64,000 nucleotides of DNA from Fragum whitleyi (Eukaryota > Mollusca > Bivalvia > Cardiida > Cardiidae). Location: positions 49,469,726 through 49,533,725 of the forward strand of contig OX411551.1 of NCBI GenBank assembly GCA_948146395.1, written 5' to 3'. Shown here piece after piece: positions 54,901 through 58,204 of this stretch. Under the pieces are notes generated by a model. It did no database searches. It saw only the letters and a list, made by a program, of their open reading frames with translations, and was not told where the DNA came from. A program made the translations under genes and the position numbers. How positions within the stretch are numbered: the stretch's first letter is position 1; every line of letters starts with the position of its first letter.

Positions 54901-56854
54901 AAATCAACAATTTGAATTGGCTTGAAACAACAACAACAACAAAAGTTTAACATGTAAATGTTATTTTATAGATTTAATTACGTAATGTAAAAAATCGATA
55001 AAGTTTAAACATTATAAAATAAACTGAATTACATAGTCTCTCCTTTTAGCAATAATTAGTGTAGGAAGTTTGAAAGCATCCGATCAAACCTCAGAATTAA
55101 GACCACCCAGCTATTAAGACCACTTTCAAAAAGTACCCCAAGTGGTCTTAATAGAGAGGTTTTACTGTATTTCATATACTAAGTATTATACAATTATTAA
55201 AATTATTACTAAAATGGCAGGCTAACCTCTTCATACCATCTTTGAAAATAATGTCTGTGTCTGCAACTTGTGCAAGTCTTAACGTTGAAAAAAATCATGT
55301 GGATTAACTTTTTGTTAAAGATAGTGAAGAAAAAAAGAATAGGGCAAATTCTTTGAAATAACCCCAAATAAATCCCCAAAATCAGATGCACGAATCCAAT
55401 GAGAAACTCCATTGGTTGGAGACCAATTCTTGCCATGTTATGTTATGTTCTTGGTAAATTCCGCCGCTTATTTTTTCGGCGCACCACCTTATTGGCGTAT
55501 TATATTTAACCCACCATAAAGGTCACGGTATATGCATTTTCTCACCACCATATATACATATGCAAACCGGTGACCTATATATATATATTTTTTTTTAACC
55601 CGTACCAGATTTTAACCTATCCTAGAGAGAGAGGCAATGGGTTCTAACCACTGCTACCCCATTACAGCAGGGTGGACTGAGGCAAAATAGTCTATTACGT
55701 CGCTTGCCCAAGGAAACACCTTGCCTTGAAGGCTTCACCAAGACTTGAACCCATGACCTCCGGGTCATGGGCCAAGTGCTCTTCCAATTGAGCTATCCAG
55801 GCAGACCAGACCAATGTACCAGTTCTTGCCGTAGGACCACAGTGAAGATGCAATATGCATAACTGCAAAATATTTTCAAAACAAAAGAAGTTGTTGTCAA
55901 CATTCCTTGTAATTTATAAGACTTTACTTTCCGTCTTTAACCCAAACCAAGTTAGTTGGCGAAACTGGTACTTGACGAAAATTGGTCATCAATCAGTAGT
56001 CAGAGTTAGACTGGCCACTCCAGTGCTCTTTCTGAGAGTGAAATGTGAGATAAATTTGTCGACTATGATAACAGTGCAGTCGGCTAATCCTGCGCACTTA
56101 AGAAAGTCAAGTACAAAATTCATGTAAAGATATCGTATGTTCACAAAAAATCAATACATAACTGAACTCATTTACCATTTTGGCTATGTAAAAGACATTT
56201 TATATAGAACAAAATGTCACTAAAAATACACAATCTGGTGATGAACAGATGTCCCGTTGTATTTTATCAACGCAGTATTCGTCAGCTAAACCCGCGCAGT
56301 GCAGGAAAAAATCTTACTTTCATACCCGTAAATCTATTAAATTAAAATGAAAAACACTAAGACTTAAACAGGAATCTCTTTACTTTAAATTACACATAAT
56401 AACCTTTTTGTTTTAAATGATTGAATGGTCAATTTTTGGATTTGAAAAAAATATTGTTCAGATTTTACGTCTAGCGGCCATTTTCTTAGTTTACATGACG
56501 TCATGTAGCTGCGCAGCCAGCATTAGACCATGCGCAGGATTACCCGATGTGAGTGTATTTCTTGTTTATTTTACATTAAAGACGTAAATCTGAATTAGAA
56601 ATCAAGTAAATATTTTATTTTTCATTTTTTATCAAAGTGCACACAGGTGTAATTAAAAAGATGCACGAATCTAGGAAAAGTAGGTTAAAGACCCGAGTTT
56701 GACTGAAATTATTTCTTGCTTCTTTCGATTTCCTACCTCTTGGCGGACTATCACTCGGATTGCTACTTCTCGGAGAGTTGAATTCGTAATCAGGATCATT
56801 TTTTGAGGAAGTTTTTCCCGTGGAAGCAACAGATTCTTTATTTTTCTTAGGCAT
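18895..56854 (-). CDS. SYCP3: SYCP3, synaptonemal complex protein 3 (whole spliced gene, 8 coding exons)
   Basis: The exons, in coding order, are 56854-56737, 53631-53556, 52278-52244, 49407-49287, 46289-46190, 42996-42898, 40818-40714 and 18948-18895. Each is bounded by AG acceptors and GT donors, and the phases join without a break to give 235 aa, close to the vertebrate length of about 236. Seen in the product: a Lys/Ser-rich acidic N-terminus, a short QKMLECFG segment, then one long predicted helix/coiled coil (KKKRLEQL, VWKAQ, FQQWESDLEK, QSQRLKTLKQL, KKEMSLLQKKI) ending in VRKSLQTMLF. Order and motifs match the Cor1/Xlr/SYCP3 family. Known family role: tetrameric rods that form the lateral element of meiotic chromosome axes in germ-cell nuclei. 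The start could instead be an in-frame ATG at 56920 (22 residues longer). The gene hosts many transposons, including a DIRS element in intron 7. I am very confident of the family; expression is not visible. Confidence 0.95.
19130..19410. other. Start of intron 7 sequence, no feature
   Basis: AT-rich, with a tandem-like 'ttaaagttcgggaacaaata' repeat at 19300-19410. No gene. Confidence 0.4.
19411..20512 (+). repeat. Tandem-core element F2 (155-bp core)
   Basis: Head AACAAGAGGCCCAAGAGGGCC and a second head AACAAGAGGACC at 19621. Units at about 19821, 19976, 20131 and 20286 (CACGCCCATATTTGGGGG). ACGGACGGAC tail, and terminal ATGACAATAGCTCGCTGG...CCAGTGGAGCTA. Confidence 0.85.
20513..20815. other. 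Unassigned intron 7 sequence
   Basis: No gene or repeat recognised. Confidence 0.4.
20816..21796 (+). repeat. Tandem-core repeat, 'ctgaaagagcatgtcc' units
   Basis: Head AACAAGAGGCCAAAGAGGGCC. About five units of roughly 165-170 bp contain AATCTGAAAGA-CATGTCC and GAA-TTTGGT-GAATTCTGAACAGT. The array continues at 37221-37290, so the small inverted-repeat element and the DIRS element sit inside one of its units. Confidence 0.75.
21797..21917 (+). mobile_element. CAGTG/CACTG small inverted-repeat element, left part (split by the DIRS element)
   Basis: Begins CAGTGTTCCCAAAAACC, like four complete copies elsewhere in the window, and stops at the DIRS boundary. The remaining 33 bp, ending GGGAACACTG, are at 37188-37220. 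Outer flanks share TAATC on both sides. Confidence 0.88.
21918..21991 (+). repeat. DIRS left inverted terminal repeat
   Basis: Begins CAATTTTGTCGTCTG and runs to ATGAATATCAG. It is the reverse complement, with a few mismatches, of 37059-37130. The outer 40 bp are repeated inverted in the internal complementary region at 36808-36850. Confidence 0.93.
22246..22530 (+). repeat. Imperfect leader repeats of the DIRS element
   Basis: Six variants of a core like CG(C/T)TATCAGAGGATGGCGG-GAAA start near 22246, 22290, 22339, 22400, 22429 and 22501, between the left terminal repeat and the Gag/RT frame. The 125-aa open frame over this stretch looks incidental. Their role is unknown; a leader, packaging or promoter function is possible. 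A GTAAGT at 22116 and a pyrimidine-rich TTTTAG at 22746-22751 could bound an intron removing them, which is unproven. Confidence 0.6.
22756..25557 (+). CDS. DIRS Gag-RT-RNase H polyprotein
   Basis: An uninterrupted frame of 945 codons opens at 22720; I choose the second ATG at 22756 (933 aa, MANKES), just after a possible splice acceptor. Numbering from 22720: residues 13-340 are Gag-like, with a helix near 42-86, basic clusters near 90-108, an acidic stretch and no CCHC zinc knuckle. Residues 388-560 are reverse transcriptase, with motif A SVDLSESYY (D441) and motif C YIDD (505-508). Residues 665-785 are RNase H, with D671, E705, D730 and D780. Residues 811-893 hold the DMFAS...FPPF...P-W domain that follows RNase H in DIRS elements and is sometimes called methyltransferase-like. 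All visible catalytic acids are present and there is no stop or frameshift, so this part looks recently active. The stop overlaps an ATG of the recombinase frame. Confidence 0.93.
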   Translation: MANKESGQANLAEGQGGSTLTVAHAHAADERESRFNAFMKRGEEILDTFTQSIRGFEAQTIQIKRLAQEVNTLKGLPSRKRTEIEDEEGPTVKRKRAETVTSGSEYADSGDDIDQIMSPSETDPSFDNFSDPCIEDLSQFVVQEEKLGDDVKPEVARVLNTSLRSAADSTKLKSLLEIHKRPGNIPNLQVPRVDKLLWEQLNLPTKQQDVVVQKSISMISQALVPLIKAMDHVSGNKSPDLAVLKTAIGDGVKMMCDNIHKLNLSRREAIKKELVPKFKTLCSQDQEISATGLFGDNLIEQAKTMESSKFIKMTDKGNQIKGYRVEIDTAPIQYFIPKPLSFSQQEHRQIQQEINRFLHCGNIEEVDAAPLPGEFLSNIFIRPKKDGNIRVILNLKKFNEYLDPIHFKMETLQFAVRSMRKNCYFGSVDLSESYYSIPITKEDRKFVRFLFDNKKYQFTCLVMGMGTSPRVFTKVLKPIFATLRQKGHISTAYIDDSCLQGQTYKECENNIIDTVELMDRLGLTINIEKSVLTPCQQIIFVGFLLCSVTMTIRPTRERVIKVNKLCTAVHSCKFIPIRKFAQLIGMLVACEPGVRYAPLYYKPLEKIKEQNLNWKRGNYGAFMRITEETKTHIEWWIKSLDTAFQYVCERHPDIYITCDSSLKGWGARFTTGEKFTQGVWDREEQKLHINILELKACKLGLMALVSDKTNVHVRLLTDNTTTCSYINKFGGKKDELNKLARDLWFWCIERDIHVSAAHIPGCINLEADTLSRSFKDDLEWSLDKNTFETIQQLYPCMATDMFASRLNAKLGRYVSYYPDHEALAVDAFSIKWDDGLLYMFPPFSLIPRVLQKTQLDLAEVVLVAPVWKTQTWWPVVLKLLTQDWHLIPRAAERLHLHHKPRAKHPIKHLKLGVFRISGKRFGNKTFNKNHVTL
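25353..26245 (+). pseudogene. DIRS tyrosine recombinase, 5' part (interrupted)
   Basis: This frame overlaps the end of the polyprotein by 205 nt in another frame. An ATGATG at 25554 overlaps the polyprotein stop (ATGA), suggesting termination-reinitiation or use of the upstream ATG at 25353. Residues 55-160 look like the helical core-binding domain (SWRKYTQKTY, LNQWLIF). The catalytic domain follows, with the first catalytic arginine in AQRCQTL (R205). The frame runs in sense to residue 298, where a 10.27 kb DNA element begins. The HxxR, W and Tyr motifs lie beyond it at 36519-36726, so the enzyme is split. Removing the insert and one CAG copy would leave the frame continuous. Confidence 0.92.
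26246..26425 (+). repeat. Left terminal region of the 10.27 kb element, CTTAG array
   Basis: Starts GGGCCGTATCCACGAAAC, then eleven CTTAG/CTAAG pentamers in both orientations within about 165 bp. Such clustered short motifs at a transposon end commonly serve as transposase-binding sites (inference). Confidence 0.85.
26430..28440. other. Internal sequence of the 10.27 kb element, no recognised gene
   Basis: Apart from the doubtful 122-aa frame, this holds an A homopolymer at about 26969-26992 and a short local duplication near 27210-27290 (a 'GTGAATTAAAATCTGTTGA' pattern repeated). Nothing else recognised. Confidence 0.4.
27798..28166 (-). CDS. Unrecognised 122-aa open frame in the 10.27 kb element
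   Basis: The longest open frame in the insert apart from recombinase pieces. It has hydrophobic stretches and no motif I recognise. An AATAAA on the same strand almost directly follows the stop (near 27786-27791), which could mark the 3' end of a transcript. It may be the last exon of a transposon or captured gene, or pure chance. Confidence 0.2.
   Translation of the reverse strand: MYTILFLRKCIYKLLALGCQFINCHYCRILAAPQEEYLLIQWRIMMGYHDEITLEICLFLHQTLCKALSDIEIKGTLVTQKAISLLVGQPWDQTCVLTVFSYSHNQLSLLLDHKLTKILLKL
28440..29710. repeat. Two copies of a foldback repeat around a TAATTTTGTTC palindrome
   Basis: The pieces contain 'ttcattcattctaaacgctcaaaccatt' style sequence, and at 29530-29605 a foldback GGGAGGTTAT...CTAATTTTGTTC...GAACAAATTTAGC...CCTCC. 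The same family occurs at 18105-18535, 33600-34215 and 58370-58990. Confidence 0.6.
29711..30760. other. Mixed repeats inside the 10.27 kb element
   Basis: 29790-30170 has degenerate tandem-core-like sequence ('agttctagcaacttg...'). 30340-30425 read on the minus strand has tRNA-like A and B boxes (TAGCACAGTGG, GGTTTAAACCC), suggesting a SINE head. No gene seen. Confidence 0.4.
30765..31205 (-). repeat. Tandem-core element of the 'gccacgcccatatttggggg' family
   Basis: The minus strand reads the same units as 19680-20400 (GGGGGTCAATC, TTTCTTGAACAA, AAGTTTCAT), with an ACGGACG tail and the 'ATGACAATAGCTCGCTGG' end motif at 30775-30800. Confidence 0.75.
31206..32320. other. No gene recognised; possible SINE-like piece
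   Basis: 31690-31710 contains a B-box-like GGGTTCGACATC, followed by sequence typical of the middle of tRNA-derived SINEs. No reading frame worth supporting. Confidence 0.3.
32330..32645 (-). repeat. Tandem-core element fragment
   Basis: Two partial units of the TTGATCCCCAAATA/TTTCTTGAAC family, read on the minus strand, with a G homopolymer near 32426-32438. It ends beside 'ggcctcttgtg', the complement of the usual 'aacaagaggcc' head. Confidence 0.65.
32646..33599. repeat. Dispersed repeat with GGGGTCAAAA motifs, then unassigned sequence
   Basis: 32720-33080 contains repeated GGGGTCAAAA/GGGTCAAAA motifs shared with 61105-61220. 33420-33580 matches a 'gcatctgtgcaggttgatctta' repeat also seen near 34770, 37900, 46380 and 62650. 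No gene. Confidence 0.5.
33600..34215. repeat. Foldback repeat, 'gaatgaattgagtgctgag' family
   Basis: Shares its arms with 18105-18535 (AATGATTTTGGA..., GAATGAATTGAGTGCTGAG, ATGTCAATTT) and has a central GGGAGGTTAC...CTCCC foldback. Confidence 0.6.
34216..35235. other. No gene recognised
   Basis: AT-rich sequence. 34610-34830 contains another copy of the 'gctgcacatatgtgcaggctgat' repeat. Nothing else supported. Confidence 0.4.
35250..35325. repeat. Duplicated palindrome, ATTAAGATTCTTAAGCGGC type
   Basis: Two near-identical units of about 38 bp (ATTAAGATTCTTAAG CGG CTTAATAAGAATCTT), each an imperfect palindrome, stand head to tail. The whole can form a large cruciform. It may be an end of another inverted-repeat element or a binding site pair. 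Confidence 0.75.
35326..36321. other. Unassigned sequence near the right end of the 10.27 kb element
   Basis: A 107-aa open frame at 35285-35608 starts inside the palindrome and has no recognisable features. 35830-36250 is less AT-biased and not seen elsewhere in the window, so it may be original element sequence. Confidence 0.35.
36322..36515 (-). repeat. Right terminal region of the 10.27 kb element, CTTAG array
   Basis: Mirror of the left end: eleven CTTAG/CTAAG pentamers, then GTTTCGTGGATACGGCCC at the boundary. The outermost 30 bp are the reverse complement of the left end; further in, only the pentamers and A/T spacers are shared. Confidence 0.85.
36516..36726 (+). pseudogene. DIRS tyrosine recombinase, 3' part (interrupted)
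   Basis: Carries the remaining catalytic motifs: HSIR (His 36562-36564, Arg 36571-36573), GWSN, and the nucleophile Tyr in KFYDKK (36670-36672), then a TAG stop at 36724. The frame is the one predicted from the 5' part once the insert is discounted. Without an upstream start in this piece it cannot make active enzyme. About 80 bp further on comes the internal complementary region. Confidence 0.92.
36808..36935 (+). repeat. DIRS internal complementary region
   Basis: The first part (36808-36850) is the reverse complement of the outer left terminal repeat. The second (36844-36935) is the reverse complement of the outer right terminal repeat and its extension. The two meet at AAAATTG (36844-36850), the complement of CAATTTT found at both outer edges. 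In the family model this region templates the joining of the two ends during circle formation. Confidence 0.93.
37059..37187 (+). repeat. DIRS right inverted terminal repeat with extension
   Basis: 37059-37130 mirrors the left terminal repeat. 37131-37187 is an extension absent from the left end, ending ATCATACAATTTT. Such a longer right end is characteristic of DIRS elements. 37095-37187 is complementary to 36844-36935. Confidence 0.93.
37188..37220 (+). mobile_element. CAGTG/CACTG small inverted-repeat element, right part
   Basis: Carries the ACCCTCAGAT...GCAGTGGGAACACTG end that matches the right ends at 41784, 53069 and 53393, and completes the element begun at 21797. Confidence 0.88.
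37221..37735 (+). repeat. Continuation of the split tandem repeat and a second element
   Basis: 37221-37290 resumes the unit left at 21796. A new head AACAAGAGGACCATGATGG at 37303, short degenerate core, and terminal GAGCAGGATTCGCTCAGGTGAGC / CCACTGGACTTGGTCCAGTAGAGCT hairpins follow. Confidence 0.7.
37736..38165. other. Unassigned, with one 'gtctgtgcagaatgatctta' repeat
   Basis: 37870-37990 matches the repeat near 33500. No gene. Confidence 0.4.
38166..38748 (+). repeat. Degenerate tandem-core element F3
   Basis: Four decayed units with AATCAAAATTTCT, GTTTCAT and GGAGGAGAAGATTTTTAA. Confidence 0.65.
38749..39448 (+). repeat. Tandem-core element D (145-bp core, ACGG tail)
   Basis: Units contain GTGACCTTGACCTTTG (near 38937, 39080, 39226), AACAATAGGGCACTTCCTT and AAACGAAAATTGAACAAA. 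Tail GGACGGACGGACAGATGG, then CCAATATACCCCCC and a G run ending GGGGGTATA, complementary to TATACCCCCCA near 38772. Confidence 0.85.
39449..40215 (+). repeat. Tandem-core fragments F4, then a fragment of element C head
   Basis: About three units of the CCATATTTGGGGGTCAATC family up to 39975, then 'caagggtgcctgggtcacaaaatacactgc' at 40039, resembling the head of element C. Confidence 0.7.
40216..40610. repeat. Foldback element, GGGTTTGACACTAA ends, with hairpin
   Basis: Ends CAGGGTTTGACACTAA and TGGTGTTAGAGTCAATTCCT are inverted. The stem GAAAAGAAGAAATTGCTT is at 40375-40420. GGACCTG and CAGGTCC segments are repeated. Confidence 0.75.
40714..40818 (-). CDS. SYCP3: SYCP3 exon 7
   Basis: A 105-nt, phase 0-0 exon with acceptor CTGTACAG and donor GTAAGT. 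It encodes MEDLERNH and KKEMSLLQKKI, matching the SYCP3 'MEELEKNH ... KKEM-x-LQKKI' segment. Its first 21 nt and its acceptor are duplicated 141 bp upstream in transcript sense (40939-40959). Confidence 0.95.
40819..41010 (-). repeat. Local tandem duplication carrying the SYCP3 exon 7 acceptor
   Basis: The block (exon 7 first 21 nt, CTGTACAG acceptor, TATAGAGTG, TTATATAGCATAACACAGAAACT) occurs complete twice, plus a partial copy at about 40866-40917. The decoy exon end is 40939-40959. Confidence 0.85.
41011..41390. repeat. Foldback element, GACACTAAC ends, with hairpin
   Basis: Ends GGGTATGACACTAAC and GTGTTAGTGTCCATC. Hairpin near 41160-41210. A second member of the family at 40216, in SYCP3 intron 6. 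Confidence 0.75.
41623..41784 (+). mobile_element. CAGTG/CACTG small inverted-repeat element, complete copy
   Basis: 162 bp, from CAGTGTTCCCC to GGGAACACTG, in SYCP3 intron 6. It is an uninterrupted reference for the site the DIRS element entered (CTGTAAAATACCCATTTTTACC). No exact flanking duplication. Confidence 0.85.
41785..42255. other. SYCP3 intron 6, partial foldback sequence
   Basis: 42050-42150 matches the right arm of the 40216-type foldback (CCAGTCCTTCCTTAAATCC, GGACTGGTGTTAGTG). No exon seen. Confidence 0.5.
42256..42672. repeat. Foldback element, 'ggggagtcc' family, with hairpin
   Basis: CAGGGTTCGACACTAAGGGGAGTCC at the left, GGGAGTTAGTGACAACCCCTG at the right. Hairpin near 42507-42550. 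A partial arm recurs at 42738-42870. Confidence 0.8.
42898..42996 (-). CDS. SYCP3: SYCP3 exon 6
   Basis: A 99-nt, phase 0-0 exon with a TTTTGTCAG acceptor and a GTATGT donor. It encodes QQQKLFEQAR followed by VQSQRLKTLKQL, the most strongly conserved stretch of the family. Being symmetric, it could be skipped without a frameshift. Confidence 0.95.
42997..44785. other. SYCP3 intron 5, left part, nothing recognised
   Basis: AT-rich with no repeat family seen elsewhere in the window. Contains several CCCC-rich 'ttccccttt' patches at 43330-43400 and 44640-44700. Confidence 0.4.
44790..45000 (-). mobile_element. tRNA-derived SINE-like sequence
   Basis: On the minus strand TGGCTGAGTGG (A-box) and GGTTCTAGCCG (B-box) are about 45 bp apart, the first resembling Leu/Ser tRNA. 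No cloverleaf is intact, so not a tRNA gene. Confidence 0.5.
45072..46048 (+). repeat. Tandem-core element E (161-bp core, ACGG tail)
   Basis: Head ACAAGAGCCATGTTGGACATGG then TCCCCTACCGG. Core units contain TTGCCATATTTTCACTATTTC (near 45461, 45622, 45784) and ATGATGTGCATAATCTACACA. GGACGGACGGACAG tail (45948-46000), and terminal CTCCGGTG...CACCGGTAGGGGACTA, complementary to the head. SYCP3 intron 5. Confidence 0.87.
46190..46289 (-). CDS. SYCP3: SYCP3 exon 5
   Basis: A 100-nt exon with a TTTTTCAG acceptor and a GTAAGT donor, ending in phase 0. It encodes a helix with FQQWESDLEK and EAKL, matching the FQQWD-x-D-x-QK/EEKL region of the SYCP3 core. Confidence 0.93.
46350..46560. other. Intron 4 sequence with a GAGCCTGT MITE arm
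   Basis: 46310-46440 resembles part of the 62599-62836 element (CAGCCTGATCTGAGTCTTC). No exon. Confidence 0.45.
46561..46810. repeat. Foldback element fragment with hairpin
   Basis: Hairpin AAGGAAGAAATTGCTTG...CAAGCAATTTCTCC (46697-46740) with CCACCAGCTTGAATGACC and CAGGTCCTCCATG arms. Confidence 0.7.
46905..47590 (+). repeat. Degenerate tandem repeat, 'attcaagggcagataat' units
   Basis: Three or four units of about 145 bp with TTCAATTCAAGGGCAGATAA and TAGTTTCAGCTCATTTCC. Ends with a fragment of the CCAGTCCTCC foldback family. Confidence 0.65.
47591..48255. other. SYCP3 intron 4, nothing recognised
   Basis: Contains one 'aaaaggaccatggtggtcctatatacctcacctttg' element head at 48118-48153. No exon. 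Confidence 0.45.
48258..48475. repeat. Foldback element with hairpin
   Basis: Hairpin AAGAAGAAATTGCTTGTG...AAGCAATTTCTT near 48277-48312. Right end AGTAGTTAGTGTCAAACCTG is the complement of the left end at 40216. Confidence 0.75.
48476..49286. other. SYCP3 intron 4, nothing recognised
   Basis: AT-rich, no exon or repeat supported. Confidence 0.4.
49287..49407 (-). CDS. SYCP3: SYCP3 exon 4
   Basis: A 121-nt exon encoding the first part of the long helix: a Lys/Arg-rich start (KKKRLEQL), then a segment with VWKAQ, matching the conserved VWK-x-Q of SYCP3. The acceptor is TACAG and the donor is GTACTG, a weaker donor than in the other exons. Phases agree with both neighbours. Confidence 0.92.
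49620..50825 (+). repeat. Tandem-core element (about 155-bp core) in SYCP3 intron 3
   Basis: Six units with TAGAGAAATGACCTC-GCCCATAAAATGCATATTTTACATCC, GATTTTCAAAGTTTCCACTA and AAAGGGTCACT. A 40-bp piece is duplicated at 50600-50700. End carries ACGGATGGACGCAC and CATGACAATAGCCCCAGTGG. Confidence 0.8.
50940..52119. mobile_element. hAT-like non-autonomous element with perfect 8-bp target duplication
   Basis: 1,180 bp in SYCP3 intron 3, flanked by CTTTTTAG at 50932-50939 and 52120-52127. Ends are imperfect inverted repeats, TAGGGCTCCGTACCGGT and TAGGGGTCCGTATCGGT. Subterminal zones are rich in TATCGATA-type palindromes. An 8-bp duplication and a TAGGG start fit hAT. No transposase frame is visible inside. 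Confidence 0.88.
52244..52278 (-). CDS. SYCP3: SYCP3 exon 3 (35-nt microexon)
   Basis: A 35-nt exon with a TTTTCAG acceptor and a GTAAGT donor. It encodes QGIQKMLECFG, equivalent to the conserved 'Q-x-MLE-x-FG' segment at the start of the SYCP3 core. The phase is one base at each side and joins exons 2 and 4 in frame. It lies only 117 bp from the right duplication of the hAT-like element in intron 3. Confidence 0.9.
52320..52520. repeat. Foldback fragment in SYCP3 intron 2
   Basis: ACTCAGGAGTCCATTAAACTTC and TTACAAGCAATTTCTTATTTGCC match the 'gagtcc' foldback family. Its other arm may be 52770-52890, with two CAGTG elements between. Confidence 0.6.
52588..52750 (+). mobile_element. CAGTG/CACTG small inverted-repeat element
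   Basis: 163-bp copy in SYCP3 intron 2, with one mismatch in the right terminal GAGAACACTG. Confidence 0.85.
52908..53069 (+). mobile_element. CAGTG/CACTG small inverted-repeat element
   Basis: 162-bp copy in SYCP3 intron 2. Flanks are CAAGCAAT and TAAGCAAT, a 7-of-8 match suggesting an 8-bp target duplication. Confidence 0.85.
53249..53393 (+). mobile_element. CAGTG/CACTG small inverted-repeat element, diverged
   Basis: 145-bp copy in SYCP3 intron 2 with a small internal deletion. The flanks share ACTAT on both sides. Confidence 0.8.
53556..53631 (-). CDS. SYCP3: SYCP3 exon 2
   Basis: A 76-nt exon with a T-rich TTTTTTCAG acceptor and a GTAAGA donor. It encodes a basic KKRP stretch followed by an acidic DDSDEF stretch. 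This matches the basic/acidic linker ahead of the SYCP3 helical core and could act as a nuclear localisation signal (inference). The phases (two bases carried in, two carried out) fit exons 1 and 3. Confidence 0.9.
53960..55167. mobile_element. pogo/Tigger-like non-autonomous element
   Basis: 1,208 bp in SYCP3 intron 1, flanked by TA on both sides (53958-53959, 55168-55169). Ends CAGTAGAACCCCTCT and AGAGAGGTTTTACTG are inverted repeats of the CAGTNNAACC type known from pogo/Tigger elements. Internal GACCACC / AGTGGTCTTA sequence is repeated near both ends. No transposase frame remains. Confidence 0.85.
55170..55605. other. SYCP3 intron 1, nothing recognised
   Basis: AT-rich; no exon or repeat supported. 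A 75-aa open frame at 55209-55436 has only hydrophobic composition. Confidence 0.4.
55606..55812 (-). mobile_element. tRNA-derived SINE, minus strand
   Basis: On the minus strand: TGCCTGGATAGCTCAATTGG (A-box), then ATGGGTTCAAGTCTTGG (B-box), then an unrelated body ending near GGTTAAAATCTGGTACGGG. The tRNA-like part lacks a sound anticodon stem, so it is a SINE head. Confidence 0.78.
55813..56736. other. SYCP3 intron 1, promoter-proximal part, nothing recognised
   Basis: No exon or repeat family recognised. Contains a TGACGTCA site near 56496-56503, a cAMP-response-element-like octamer about 350 bp inside the gene; whether it matters is unknown. Confidence 0.4.
56737..56854 (-). CDS. SYCP3: SYCP3 exon 1 (start exon)
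   Basis: This exon encodes 39 codons beginning MPKKNKES and rich in Ser, Asn, Pro and Lys, a disordered tail as expected for the poorly conserved SYCP3 N-terminus. It ends after the first base of a codon at a GTAGGA donor, which pairs with the phase of exon 2. The start was chosen because it gives a family-typical length. An upstream in-frame ATG at 56920 has no stop between it and this one, so a longer form is possible. Confidence 0.85.
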
Positions 56855-56960
56855 TTCGCTATTTCTTTCTGTCAAATTATTCTGCAGACGAAAACTTTCT
56901 ACTGTTTCCCGAATCAGCATTGAAAAACAAAGAGGGATTCAATAAAACGGAACCAGTACA

Positions 56961-56968
56961 TATTTATA
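56961..56968 (-). promoter_or_regulatory. Possible TATA box of SYCP3
   Basis: TATAAATA on the minus strand, 107 nt upstream of the chosen ATG. It would place transcription start near 56930 and leave a short leader. It adjoins a 15-bp A/T homopolymer, so chance occurrence is quite possible. Confidence 0.3.
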
Positions 56969-57119
56969 AAAAAAAAAAAAAAATGATAAAATTGTGAGAA
57001 ATACACGTCGCCCCCATTAAATTCATTTTTCCCATTTTCCTTTGTGACTACGTACAAATTTCTTTTTTATTTTATATTCAATTTACACCCAATAAAGAGT
57101 GTATAACAGGATTCGATGT

Positions 57120-58125
57120 AATCTTTTTACGCCATCGGCCTAAAGGACCGTGTAGCCCTAAATCTTCAAGTCCCCTCTGATGATATAGTGAAAAAGACTG
57201 CCATGATCTGTTTGTCACTGGGCCCCTGCTAATACTTTCCCTTTGTAACAGGTCTTTGAAACAGTATCTTTTTTTTTTTAGCAATTTCAGGAGTATATTT
57301 TGAGGAAATCAGTGTGTGAAGTGTGTGAAAATAAGGAATTGCTTGTGACCAGCAATTTCTCCTTTTCCACAAGGTTTTCCATAGAGTACAAAAAAGTTTG
57401 GGAAAGGCAAAGATTTCATAAATTAGAAACATGGGCGTAACAAGAATTTTATAATTCATGCACACAAATTTGGCGACCACCCGAAAATATAGGCACCAGG
57501 GAGGAACATTATCAAACAGATCTATGTCGATCCGCTACTTTTGGCGAAATATGAGCAAGGGGTCCCCATGCAGGGATTATTTGAATAATTTCAACATTGA
57601 TAAATCGTCAATACCTAGTAACTTCCAGAAGCTGTAGTTACGATGTCCTGAACATTCATCAACGATATTTTCGACTGAGGATTTTTGTATTACGCATTTG
57701 CGTAATGTGCGTGATGGTACATCTACATCCACATGTACATTGTACGTCTCGCGGTCAAATCTTGACCATTATGCGACGGGTGGACTGGTCTAGATAAAAG
57801 AAAAGGAAGAAAGAAAAGTAAGAAGCTAGTTAGTTCACAGGAAGATGGTAGAAAGTTTTGTCCTGCCACATTTTCACCCTATCAGCTTAAGCCAATCCGG
57901 TTACGATGGGCGCTGCCGGCACAGCCCTAAGAATCCCTAAAGGCTACTTTTGGCGAGACGGAGCCAATTTAGAAGCGGAGATCCGGTAGTTACGCCCATG
58001 GAAAAACTATTACCATTACTTACAGTCTGAAGGCCCTGCAGCATTGTATCTTCTACCAGTCCTCCCTGAAATCCTGTGATCTCGGGACAAAAGACTGACA
58101 TTAGAGTCGATCTCTGGAATTTACG
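57120..58125. repeat. Foldback element interrupted by other repeats
   Basis: CATCGGCCTAAAGGACCGTG (57131) and the hairpin near 57320-57372 match the 40216-type foldback. The other arm, CAGTCTGAAGGCCCTGCAGC...ACATTAGAGTCGATC, is at 58024-58112. Between them a palindrome pair (57626-57705) of the AACTACAGCTT family is inserted. Confidence 0.65.
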
Positions 58126-58204
58126 ATTGGACCTGATGGACCATAACAATATGGGAAAAGAAGAAATAACTATTTACAAGAACATGTTTCTATTTGCACA
58201 GTAT

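Noticed and set aside
55740..55812. A genuine tRNA gene on the minus strand
   Set aside because: A and B boxes are present but acceptor and anticodon stems do not pair well, and a SINE body follows.
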